Shown here: one piece after another, positions 1-7,732 of the stretch | Layout: every line of letters begins with the position of its first letter | How positions within the stretch are numbered: the stretch's first letter is position 1 | Assembly: GCA_002686135.1 (NCBI GenBank) | Contig: NZAO01000060.1 | Location: 1-7,732, forward strand | Length of the DNA stretch: 7,732 nt | Direction of reading: 5' to 3' | Source of the DNA: Rhodospirillaceae bacterium | GTDB taxonomy: Bacteria; Pseudomonadota; Alphaproteobacteria; UBA11136 | Notes under the pieces: generated by a model | What the model saw: only the letters and a program-made list of their open reading frames with translations | Told to the model about the DNA's origin: nothing | Database searches by the model: none | Program-made: the position numbers and the translations under genes

Positions 1-133
1 TGCCGAACGCCTAAACGTGGACGGCAGTGATTCATGTGACGTCACTTTGCTGGACACGGTCCCTTTTGAACATCATTCTTTTGAAGATAATTCCGGCACT
101 TCCTCGCGCGGGTCGGAATCGGAGGAACGCATT
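1..133 (+). other. Leader upstream of cpoB, no gene recognised
   Basis: No complete gene is visible here. The cpoB frame is open back to the window edge and has a GTG at 17, but the 39 residues it would add are hydrophilic, would bury the signal peptide, and lack a ribosome binding site. The other two forward frames stop at 12-14 (TAA) and 28-30 (TGA), so an upstream + strand gene such as pal could end in the first 30 bases; too little remains to identify it. The stretch contains a perfect 10-base palindrome (GTGACGTCAC, 36-45) and two direct copies of CTTTTGAA (63-70 and 78-85) set 15 bases apart. A GATAAT at 86-91 resembles a -10 box, but the TTGAAC at 66-71 is only 14 bases upstream, so I do not call a promoter. 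Confidence 0.5.
121..126 (+). promoter_or_regulatory. Ribosome binding site fixing the cpoB start
   Basis: GGAGGA lies seven bases before the ATG at 134 and is a near-ideal Shine-Dalgarno sequence. It decides the cpoB start in favour of 134. The GTG at 17 and the internal ATG at 200 have nothing comparable. Confidence 0.8.
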
Positions 134-1216
134 ATGACGGAATCGAAAGCACGTCCCATTTCTCCTGATATTCTTCGGCTCTTCTGGCGGCAAGCGCGGA
201 TGCTCTTCCCCGGCCTTCTCATCCTTGCCGCTTCCCTTGTCCTGCCAGCCCTTCCGGTACAGGCCCAAGATGACGGCCTGCGCCCGCTTCTGGAGCGTCT
301 TGGACGCCTGGAACGTGACATCAACCTTTTGCAGCGCCAGGTCTATACCGAAGGCGCGAAGGGTGCCGCAGGCAAGGCCCTTAAACGGACCACGTCTCCA
401 GCGGCTGGAAATCTAGCCGGCGCTGGTAGCGACACGCCGTCCAATCTGGCGGTTCGGATGGAGACCCAGTTTACCGAGCTCGAGGATGAATTGCGCAAGG
501 TGACGGGTCAGTTCGAGGAACTGACCTTCAGGATCAACCAGGTGCAGACGCGCCTCGACAAACTGGTGGGCGATATCGATTTCCGCCTCACCAATCTGGA
601 AAAGACGGCGCCACAAGCCATGGGAGCTCTGACAGGGCCCGGCGCCGATGGCGGCGTGGTTGTTCCGGGGCCGGGTAAGGTGATCGCCGAACGTTCCAGC
701 GAGGAAGGCGTTCTTGGCATCCTCAAGGTTCCCGTGGACGAGGAGGGTAAGCCCATAGAGGCACCGGCGGTGGCAAGCCGGGACGCCGCATCCCGACAAC
801 AGGAACAACAGGCGCTGTTGCCCGACGGCACGCCCAAGGAACAGTACGAATACGCCCTGGGCCTGCTACGCCAGACCGATTATCCCATGGCAGAAAAGTC
901 GTTCCGCGCCTTCATCGCCGCCCATGGCGATCATGAGATGGTGGCTAATGCCCAGTACTGGCTCGGCGAAACCTTCTATGTGCGCAAGGACTACACCAAT
1001 GCCGCGGTTATCTTCGCCGAAGGCTATGAGAAATTCGCCAACAGCCCCAAAGCTCCGGACAATCTTTTGAAGCTGGGCCTGTCGCTGGCCAACATCAACG
1101 AGCAACAACAGGCCTGCAGGGCTTTCTCCGAGCTGGAGCGGCGTTTCACCAACGCGCCCTCGGTCATCATGAATCGGGCCTTAAAGGAGCGTAAAGCCAT
1201 CGGTTGTGCCGAGTAA
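134..1216 (+). CDS. cpoB: Cell division coordinator CpoB (YbgF), Tol-Pal associated
   Basis: This is a periplasmic protein of 360 residues. In E. coli, CpoB works with the Tol-Pal system and the PBP1B/LpoB synthase to coordinate outer-membrane constriction with septal peptidoglycan synthesis. Residues 1-44 form a signal peptide: a basic n-region (RLFWRQAR), a hydrophobic core from about 23 to 41, and a likely cleavage after VQA at 42-44. A coiled-coil segment follows at about 48-71, then a Gly/Ala-rich linker, and a second longer coiled coil at about 105-157. A Gly/Pro-rich linker leads to a C-terminal TPR region from about 234 to 358, with the typical phrases YEYALGLL, AQYWLGETFYVRKDY and SPKAPDNLLKLGLSL. 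The ATG at 134 is chosen for its GGAGGA ribosome site. The protein is longer than E. coli CpoB (about 260 residues), mainly through the extra coiled coil and linkers. The stop overlaps the tilS start. Confidence 0.9.
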   Translation: MTESKARPISPDILRLFWRQARMLFPGLLILAASLVLPALPVQAQDDGLRPLLERLGRLERDINLLQRQVYTEGAKGAAGKALKRTTSPAAGNLAGAGSDTPSNLAVRMETQFTELEDELRKVTGQFEELTFRINQVQTRLDKLVGDIDFRLTNLEKTAPQAMGALTGPGADGGVVVPGPGKVIAERSSEEGVLGILKVPVDEEGKPIEAPAVASRDAASRQQEQQALLPDGTPKEQYEYALGLLRQTDYPMAEKSFRAFIAAHGDHEMVANAQYWLGETFYVRKDYTNAAVIFAEGYEKFANSPKAPDNLLKLGLSLANINEQQQACRAFSELERRFTNAPSVIMNRALKERKAIGCAE

Positions 1217-2589
1217 TGCCATCCGGCCAGCCACCTTGCGCTGTCACGATGCCCCTTAAGGGCAGGGAATTTTCTGCCCTGATGAAAGGTCTTGGACCAT
1301 TTGAGCCTGAGCCATGCGTGGCGGTGGCCGTTTCCGGCGGCTGTGACAGCATGGCCCTGGCTCTGCTAGCTCATGACTGGGCACAAGGACGGGGCGGCCA
1401 AACCGTGGCCTTGAGTGTGGATCACCGGCTGCGGTGGGAATCGGGGGCCGAGGCCCGGCAGGCGGGACGCTGGCTGAAGGCGCGGGGGCTGACCCACCAC
1501 ATTCTGTCCTGGACCGGGGACAAGCCACGGCATGGCGTTCAGGCGGCGGCGCGTGAGGCGCGTTACCGGTTACTTTTTGACTGGTGCCGTCGCCACGGTG
1601 TTCTCCACCTCTTGCTGGCCCATCATCAGGAGGACCAGGCCGAGACGTTTTTGCTGCGGCTCGGCCGTGGCAGTGGCGTTGACGGGCTGGCAGGTATGGC
1701 GCCGCTGTCCGAAGTCCCCACCATGCGATTATTACGCCCTTTGCTGGACGTGCCCAAGGCGCGGCTGGTCGCCACCCTGCAGTCCCGTGGTCAGGAATGG
1801 GTGGAGGATCCTTCCAACCGCGACCTTGCCTATGCTCGCGTGCGGATGCGCGCCCTGATGCCGGACATTGCCCACGAAGGATTTGGCGCCTCACGGCTGG
1901 TCGCCACGGCGGGGTTGATGGCGCGGGCGCGCCACGCATTGGGAGAAAACGTGGTGGAGCTGTTGTCACGGGCGGCGGAAATTTATCCCCAAGGCTATGT
2001 AAGGCTGGACAGGGTAGCGCTAGCGGCGGCGGAGACGGACGTATCCCTGCGGGTGCTCTCCAGGGTTCTCACCTGCGTGGGCGGAAGGGCCTATCCCCCG
2101 CGATCGGCGCGTCTGGCGAGACTCCATGGAGAGCTTCTTTCGAAAAAGAAAAGCCAAGCGCAAACCCTTCACGGCTGCCGTCTAATTCCCGAAAAGACGA
2201 AAAAAGTCATGACTGTACTTGTCTGCCGCGAGCCCGCCGCTGCCGGTGAGCGTCTGGCGTTAATGCCGGGGATGCGGACGGTATGGGATGGACGTTTTGT
2301 GTTCGAAACCGGCAGAGCCGGGAAAAAGGTTCAGTCCCGGGCCGGCAAAACGAAACAGGTGCTGGTTCTTGCTCGGTTGGGCCGCAAGGGCTGGTCCCGG
2401 ATCGTGGGGCGGGCGCCGGAATTGCGTAATTCCATGATTCCCTGGACGGTGCGCCTTTCCCTGCCGGCGCTATGGCGGGGGGAAAAGGTGGCGGCGGTGC
2501 CGCATCTGGGTTATATGGATGAAACCGTTGATCAGCCTGGTTTCGGGCTCCGCCTGAGGGGCTTCTGTCCGGCCAATTCCCTCGCATAA
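1216..2589 (+). CDS. tilS: tRNA(Ile)-lysidine synthetase TilS
   Basis: TilS is a cytoplasmic N-type ATP pyrophosphatase. It attaches lysine to C34 of tRNA(Ile) with anticodon CAU, changing both its codon reading (AUG to AUA) and its charging (Met to Ile), and is normally essential. Numbered from the ATG at 1216 (457 residues), the PP-loop SGGCDS is at 40-45, followed by the VDHRLR phrase at about 68-73. The helix motif HHQEDQAETFLLRLGRGSG is at 136-154, a RPLL phrase at about 174-177, and EDPSNRD at 197-203. The C-terminal half is more variable, as usual for the family, with WDGRF near 357. Cys fills the variable position of SGGxDS. The start is uncertain: ATG 1216 overlaps the cpoB stop (TAATG), which suggests translational coupling, whereas ATG 1249 also leaves the family-like REFSALMKGLGPFEP segment intact. 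Neither has a clear ribosome site at normal spacing; AAAGGAG at 1184-1190 is too far upstream. Confidence 0.92.
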   Translation: MPSGQPPCAVTMPLKGREFSALMKGLGPFEPEPCVAVAVSGGCDSMALALLAHDWAQGRGGQTVALSVDHRLRWESGAEARQAGRWLKARGLTHHILSWTGDKPRHGVQAAAREARYRLLFDWCRRHGVLHLLLAHHQEDQAETFLLRLGRGSGVDGLAGMAPLSEVPTMRLLRPLLDVPKARLVATLQSRGQEWVEDPSNRDLAYARVRMRALMPDIAHEGFGASRLVATAGLMARARHALGENVVELLSRAAEIYPQGYVRLDRVALAAAETDVSLRVLSRVLTCVGGRAYPPRSARLARLHGELLSKKKSQAQTLHGCRLIPEKTKKVMTVLVCREPAAAGERLALMPGMRTVWDGRFVFETGRAGKKVQSRAGKTKQVLVLARLGRKGWSRIVGRAPELRNSMIPWTVRLSLPALWRGEKVAAVPHLGYMDETVDQPGFGLRLRGFCPANSLA

Positions 2590-2600
2590 TCGGGGTTTTT
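2580..2600 (+). terminator. Weak intrinsic terminator candidate at the end of tilS
   Basis: CCTCG (2580-2584) can pair with CGGGG (2591-2595) through a six-base loop, giving a five-pair stem with one T-G wobble, followed directly by five Ts (2596-2600). The tilS stop codon lies in the loop. The geometry suits a rho-independent terminator, but the stem is short, so it would probably attenuate and not fully stop transcription into ftsH. Confidence 0.35.
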
Positions 2601-2708
2601 AGAGTTGCGTAGGCGGAAATGCGCATTATCTGTTATCCTGTTCCTAGTTTTGAAGGAACGGACGGTATAGAGCGATGTAGCAAATGCCCATGGTGAATGC
2701 GGGCGTAC
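2601..2708 (+). promoter_or_regulatory. Presumed ftsH leader with a 10-base palindrome
   Basis: This gap upstream of ftsH is less GC-rich than the genes around it and probably carries the ftsH promoter, but no hexamer pair is convincing. TTGCGT (2605-2610) is followed by TATCTG after 16 bases and by TATCCT (2634-2639) after 23 bases; the first is a poor match and the second is badly spaced. I see no heat-shock (RpoH) promoter of the usual form. AATGCGCATT at 2618-2627 is a perfect palindrome and could be an operator. It is equally compatible with chance. Confidence 0.25.
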
Positions 2709-2713
2709 AAGGT
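2709..2713 (+). promoter_or_regulatory. Ribosome binding site supporting the GTG start of ftsH
   Basis: AAGGT ends nine bases before the GTG at 2723. It is moderate in strength, but better than anything in front of the in-frame ATGs at 2684 and 2690. Confidence 0.5.
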
Positions 2714-2722
2714 AAAGACAAC

Positions 2723-4657
<1,935 letters not shown>

Positions 4658-4702
4658 CCTTTTCGTCCGGTTCCATTGTGACGTCTCTGTAATGCTTTCC
4701 AC
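4658..4702 (+). other. Short ftsH-folP gap without a ribosome binding site
   Basis: These 45 bases separate ftsH from folP. No terminator-like hairpin, promoter or purine-rich ribosome site is visible. TGTGACGTC at 4677-4685 is identical to nine bases at 35-43 upstream of cpoB. Readthrough from ftsH is the simplest source of folP message. Confidence 0.4.
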
Positions 4703-5827
4703 ATGACGGCCCGCATGCGTAGCCTCCACTTGCGTCCTTTGGGTATTGTCGGCGGCGCGGCGGCTGCCGCGGCCCTGGAATCAGGCGCCGGTCGGAGGCT
4801 TGCCGGGGGCCGTCTTGTCTATACTGCCTGCGGAGTTTTCCTCATCAGCAAAGGGGAAGACGGCAAGAGACAGTTAGAAACTTCCCGTGTCCTACCTCTG
4901 GTCGAAACCATTGCTTGGGCCGACAGGGAGGGGAACGATACGGCTACTGCCGTGCATGACTGGTTGAAGCGGGTGTCGGTTTCACCACCCCCCTTTGCCG
5001 GCTTGGCGCTGGACTGTCCGGTGGGATCGCTTCCCCTAATTATGGGCATCGTCAACGTGACCCCGGACAGTTTTTCCGATGGCGGTGACCATGCCGATCC
5101 CGAATCCGCCATTGCCCACGGTATGGAGATGTGGCAAGCGGGCGCGGATATCCTCGACGTGGGCGGTGAATCCACCCGTCCGGGCGCCGATCCGGTGGCG
5201 GTAAAAGAAGAGATGGAACGGATAACGCCCGTGGTGCGCGGCCTGGCCGAACACGGCGCGCGGGTTTCCATCGACACCCGGCACGCGACGGTGATGGCGT
5301 CGGCGCTGGAAACCGGCGCGCAAATTATCAACGATGTAAGCGCGCTCACCGGCGATCCCGAAAGTATGAGCATGGCGGCGAAAAGCGGCGCGCCGGTGAT
5401 CCTCATGCATATGCAGGGCGATCCAAAAACCATGCAGGACAATCCCCGCTATGGCTTCGCCCCCACCGAGATCTATGAATACCTCTCGGCGCGGATCGAA
5501 GCCTGTGTCGCCGCCGGAATCGATGCCGCCAATATTCTTGTGGATCCGGGGGTGGGATTCGGCAAGACCTTCGACCATAACGTGGATATCCTGGATTGCC
5601 TGTCGCTGTTTCACGGGCTGGGCCGTGGCATTCTGGTGGGGGTGTCACGCAAGCGTTTCATTGCCTCGCTGAGCCGCGAAGAGGTACCCAAGGATCGGCT
5701 TCCCGGCTCCCTGGCCGCGGCTCTGGCGGCGGTGGATCAGGGAGTGCAGATGCTCCGTGTCCATGACGTGGCGGAAACCCGCCAGGCGCTTTCCGTGTGG
5801 GATGCGCTCAATTCAGTTGGCGAATAA
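4703..5827 (+). CDS. folP: Dihydropteroate synthase FolP with N-terminal extension
   Basis: FolP condenses 6-hydroxymethyl-7,8-dihydropterin pyrophosphate with p-aminobenzoate to make dihydropteroate, a cytoplasmic step of folate synthesis and the target of sulfonamides. The protein has 374 residues against about 270-290 for most FolP proteins. The TIM-barrel core begins near residue 109: IMGIVNVTPDSFSDGG (113-128), DVGGESTRPGA (152-162), SIDTRH (189-194), INDVSA (209-214), the MHMQGDPKTMQ region (235-245), DPGVGFGKT (281-289), GVSRKRF (313-319) and RVHD (352-355). These are the substrate-binding loops and all look intact. Residues 1-108 contain a phrase HLRPLGIVGG and an Ala-rich stretch, and match no domain I can name; similar extensions occur in alphaproteobacterial FolP. 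An in-frame TGA at 4679 limits the start to ATG 4703 or ATG 4715. Neither has a ribosome site. Confidence 0.95.
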   Translation: MTARMRSLHLRPLGIVGGAAAAAALESGAGRRLAGGRLVYTACGVFLISKGEDGKRQLETSRVLPLVETIAWADREGNDTATAVHDWLKRVSVSPPPFAGLALDCPVGSLPLIMGIVNVTPDSFSDGGDHADPESAIAHGMEMWQAGADILDVGGESTRPGADPVAVKEEMERITPVVRGLAEHGARVSIDTRHATVMASALETGAQIINDVSALTGDPESMSMAAKSGAPVILMHMQGDPKTMQDNPRYGFAPTEIYEYLSARIEACVAAGIDAANILVDPGVGFGKTFDHNVDILDCLSLFHGLGRGILVGVSRKRFIASLSREEVPKDRLPGSLAAALAAVDQGVQMLRVHDVAETRQALSVWDALNSVGE

Positions 5828-5844
5828 AAAGGAACCAGCTTGAC

Positions 5845-5876
5845 GGGTGGAAGGAGACAATTTCCCCCCTTTGTGT
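5845..5876 (+). terminator. Candidate intrinsic terminator after folP
   Basis: GGGTGGAA (5845-5852) can pair with TTCCCCCC (5862-5869), giving an eight-position stem with one T-C mismatch and a nine-base loop. It is followed by the T-rich TTTGTGT (5870-5876). The T tract is interrupted by two Gs, so termination may be partial. Its place just before a promoter-like element supports the call. Confidence 0.45.
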
Positions 5877-5886
5877 AAAACGAATC

Positions 5887-5895
5887 TGGTATAAC
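5887..5895 (+). promoter_or_regulatory. Extended -10 promoter candidate for glmM
   Basis: TGGTATAAC matches the extended -10 form TGnTATAAT at all but the last position. No good -35 lies at 16-18 bases; the nearest, TTGTGT at 5871-5876, is only 13 bases away, which fits an extended -10 promoter that does not rely on a -35. Transcription would begin near 5902, giving a leader of about 23 bases that includes six Ts at 5909-5914. Confidence 0.45.
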
Positions 5896-5924
5896 CTTTA
5901 GCGGCAGCTTTTTTCGGAGCGTCC

Positions 5925-7271
5925 ATGACTCGTGACATCTTCGGCACCGACGGCATCCGCGGCACCGCCAATATGGAACCCATGACCGCCGCCACCGCCT
6001 TGCGCGTGGCCATGGCCACCGGCTACCGTTTCCTGCGCGGGAATCATCGCCATCTTGTGGTCATCGGCAAGGACACGCGGCTTTCGGGCTATATGCTGGA
6101 GCCGGCCATGACCGCGGGCTTTATCTCCATGGGCATGGATGTGGTGCTGGTGGGACCACTGCCCACCCCGGCGGTGGCCATGTTGACGCGGAGTCTGCGC
6201 GCCGATCTCGGCGTGGTGCTATCAGCCTCCCATAACCCTTATCAGGATAACGGCATCAAGCTGTTTGGCCCCGAAGGCTACAAGCTTTCCGACACGGTGG
6301 AGCGCGAGATCGAGGGGCACATGGATAACGGGGTGGAAGCGCACCTGGCCGCGTCCGACCAGCTGGGCAAGGCCATGCGCCTTGACGATGCTCAGGGCCG
6401 CTATATCGAATACGTGAAGAACACCTTTCCCAAGGGGCTGCGTCTGGACGGCATGAAGATTGTCATCGACTGTGCCCACGGCGCCGCGTACCGGGTGGCG
6501 CCACTGGTGCTCTGGGAACTGGGCGCGGAGGTGATTCCCATCGGCACCCAGCCCGATGGTTTCAACATCAACCACGACTGTGGTGCCACCGAACCCCAAG
6601 CCATGTGCGCCGAGGTGGTGGAGAGCAAGGCGGATATCGGTATTGCCCTCGATGGCGATGCCGACCGCCTGATCATCGCCGACGAGAAAGGCGAGATCAT
6701 CGACGGCGACCAGATCATGGCTCTGGTGGCCATGGACTGGAAAGACGCCGGCCATATCAGAGGCGACGCCCTGGTGGCCACCGTCATGTCCAATATGGGG
6801 CTGGAGCGCTATCTGGCCAGTCTCGATCTGGGGCTGGTACGGGCCCAGGTGGGTGACCGCTATGTGGTGGAAACCATGCGCAGCGGCGGCCACAATGTGG
6901 GCGGTGAACAGTCGGGACACATCATACTCAGTGACTACAGCACCACCGGGGACGGTCTCATCGCTGCTCTCCAGGTGCTTTCTGTCATCGTCAAGACGGG
7001 CCGCCCCGCAGGCGAGGTGACCCGCCGTTTTGATCCCTTCCCCCAGGTGCTGCGTTCGGTTAGCTTCAACGGCGCGGAGCCGCTGGAAAACAGCGAGGTC
7101 AAAGCGGCCATCGCCGAAAGTGAAGCAAAACTGGGCGGTAACGGCCGGCTCGTCATCCGCAAGTCGGGAACTGAGCCCCTGATACGGGTCATGGCCGAAG
7201 CCGAGGACGAGCGCCTGGTGGGAGGTGTCGTGGAACGCATCGTCGAGGTCATCGAACGGGTATCTGGTTAA
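5925..7271 (+). CDS. glmM: Phosphoglucosamine mutase GlmM
   Basis: GlmM interconverts glucosamine-6-phosphate and glucosamine-1-phosphate in the cytoplasm, on the route to UDP-GlcNAc for peptidoglycan and lipopolysaccharide. The product has 448 residues, close to the usual 445-450. The N-terminus FGTDGIRG (6-13) is the family signature. The active-site loop SASHNP is at 100-105, with the phosphorylated serine at 102, the same position as in E. coli GlmM. The magnesium loop DGDADR is at 243-248. The sugar-binding GGEQSGH is at 326-332, and the phosphate-binding [12 protein letters not shown] is at 412-423. The start has a GGAG ribosome site at 5916-5919, five bases before the ATG. It follows folP, as in many proteobacteria, but here the gap carries its own terminator and promoter candidates. 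Fourteen bases separate it from thiD, so the two are probably cotranscribed. Confidence 0.97.
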   Translation: MTRDIFGTDGIRGTANMEPMTAATALRVAMATGYRFLRGNHRHLVVIGKDTRLSGYMLEPAMTAGFISMGMDVVLVGPLPTPAVAMLTRSLRADLGVVLSASHNPYQDNGIKLFGPEGYKLSDTVEREIEGHMDNGVEAHLAASDQLGKAMRLDDAQGRYIEYVKNTFPKGLRLDGMKIVIDCAHGAAYRVAPLVLWELGAEVIPIGTQPDGFNINHDCGATEPQAMCAEVVESKADIGIALDGDADRLIIADEKGEIIDGDQIMALVAMDWKDAGHIRGDALVATVMSNMGLERYLASLDLGLVRAQVGDRYVVETMRSGGHNVGGEQSGHIILSDYSTTGDGLIAALQVLSVIVKTGRPAGEVTRRFDPFPQVLRSVSFNGAEPLENSEVKAAIAESEAKLGGNGRLVIRKSGTEPLIRVMAEAEDERLVGGVVERIVEVIERVSG

Positions 7272-7285
7272 AGCGGGCGGCTGAC

Positions 7286-7732
7286 ATGGGCGACATCAGA
7301 GGCCGCGTTCTTATTGTCGCCGGAAGCGACTCCAGCGGTGGCGCGGGGATTCAGGCCGACATCAAGACGGTCACGGCGCTGAGCGGCTATGCGGCTGCGG
7401 TGGTGACCGCCCTTACCGCCCAGAACACCGAGGGCGTGGCCGAAATCCGCCCGGTGGACACCGACTTCGTGGCCTACCAGATGCGCCTGGTTCTCGATGA
7501 TATCGGCGCCGACTGTATCAAGCTGGGTATGCTCTACAGCGCCGAAACCATTGCCGCGGTATGCGATGTGGTGGAAGAGGCGGGGCAGGGGGTTCCCCTG
7601 GTGGTGGACCCGGTGATGGTGGCTAAGGACGGCCACCTCCTGCTTGAGGAGGCGGCCCTGGATGTGCTGAAACAACGGTTGATCCCTCTCGCCACCATGT
7701 TTATGCCGAATATTCCCGAAGCCGAGACTCTC
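7286..7732 (+). CDS. thiD: HMP/HMP-P kinase ThiD, 3' end beyond window
   Basis: ThiD phosphorylates hydroxymethylpyrimidine and then its monophosphate, giving the pyrimidine half of thiamin. The first 149 residues are present and open to the window edge; the family is usually about 265 residues, so roughly the last 115 lie outside. The ribokinase-fold signature AGSDSSGGAGIQADIKT is at 12-28, TALTAQNT at 41-48, KLGML at 79-83, DPVMVAKDGH at 108-117, and PNIPEAE at 141-147. The last motif is preceded by FM where relatives usually have LT or VT, a minor variation. The start ATG 7286 is preceded only by a weak GGGCGG. No TPP riboswitch can fit in the 14-base gap to glmM, so regulation by thiamin at this point is unlikely. 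The ATP-binding C-terminal part cannot be checked here. Confidence 0.93.
   Translation, partial: MGDIRGRVLIVAGSDSSGGAGIQADIKTVTALSGYAAAVVTALTAQNTEGVAEIRPVDTDFVAYQMRLVLDDIGADCIKLGMLYSAETIAAVCDVVEEAGQGVPLVVDPVMVAKDGHLLLEEAALDVLKQRLIPLATMFMPNIPEAETL

Noticed and set aside
17..133. N-terminal extension of cpoB from GTG 17
   Set aside because: It would put 39 hydrophilic residues before a clear signal peptide, and the GGAGGA site directs initiation at 134.
1256..1969. A 237-codon open frame on the - strand opposite tilS
   Set aside because: The product is rich in Pro, Arg and Ala with no domain, and tilS on the other strand carries all the expected catalytic motifs.
2133..2154. A-rich inverted repeat in tilS (TTCTTT, CGAA loop, AAAGAA)
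   Set aside because: It encodes an ordinary Lys-rich loop (SKKKS) and the frame continues normally on both sides. I see no paired frame that would suggest programmed frameshifting.
5840..5861. TTGACG with GACAAT as a promoter between folP and glmM
   Set aside because: The hexamers are only about 10 bases apart, far too close for a sigma-70 type promoter, and they overlap the terminator stem.
6222..6920. A 232-codon open frame on the - strand opposite glmM
   Set aside because: It is a codon-bias shadow: the His- and Gly-rich product has no family features and glmM is intact.
7272..7285. Thiamin (TPP) riboswitch before thiD
   Set aside because: The gap is only 14 bases and the upstream sequence is the conserved glmM C-terminus, so the element cannot fit.

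Overview
This window looks like chromosomal DNA from a GC-rich alphaproteobacterium, and the long N-terminal extension on FolP suggests something close to the Rhodospirillales. It holds six housekeeping genes, all on the + strand, in an order familiar from alphaproteobacteria: cpoB (ybgF), tilS, ftsH, folP, glmM and the 5' part of thiD. In that arrangement pal and the tol genes usually lie just upstream of cpoB. Here they would be outside the window, so their presence is inferred and not seen.

Layout. Positions 1-133 are a leader ending in a strong ribosome binding site. cpoB (134-1216) encodes a secreted coiled-coil/TPR protein of the Tol-Pal system. tilS (1216-2589) overlaps the cpoB stop by one base and encodes the tRNA(Ile) lysidine synthetase. 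A gap of 133 bases (2590-2722) holds a weak terminator-like hairpin and a short palindrome. ftsH (2723-4657) encodes the membrane AAA+ zinc protease and probably starts at a GTG. After 45 bases comes folP (4703-5827), a dihydropteroate synthase with about 108 extra N-terminal residues. A gap of 97 bases (5828-5924) holds the best regulatory signals in the window: a candidate intrinsic terminator followed by an extended -10 promoter. glmM (5925-7271) encodes phosphoglucosamine mutase. thiD (7286 to the window end) encodes HMP/HMP-P kinase and is cut off by the window edge.

How the genes fit together. CpoB, FtsH and GlmM all bear on the cell envelope: outer-membrane constriction and peptidoglycan synthesis, membrane protein quality control, and the supply of UDP-GlcNAc for peptidoglycan and LPS. 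TilS serves decoding, FolP makes folate and ThiD makes thiamin. These are co-located housekeeping functions and not steps of one pathway. The cpoB-tilS junction suggests translational coupling. The folP-glmM gap suggests that glmM-thiD can be transcribed separately.

I found no mobile element, CRISPR array, tRNA, rRNA, toxin-antitoxin pair or defence gene, and no previously undescribed system. All six reading frames are intact, with their key catalytic motifs present as far as each sequence extends. The observations worth a second look are small: the FolP extension, start-codon choices, intergenic signals, and the architecture of CpoB and of the FtsH tail.
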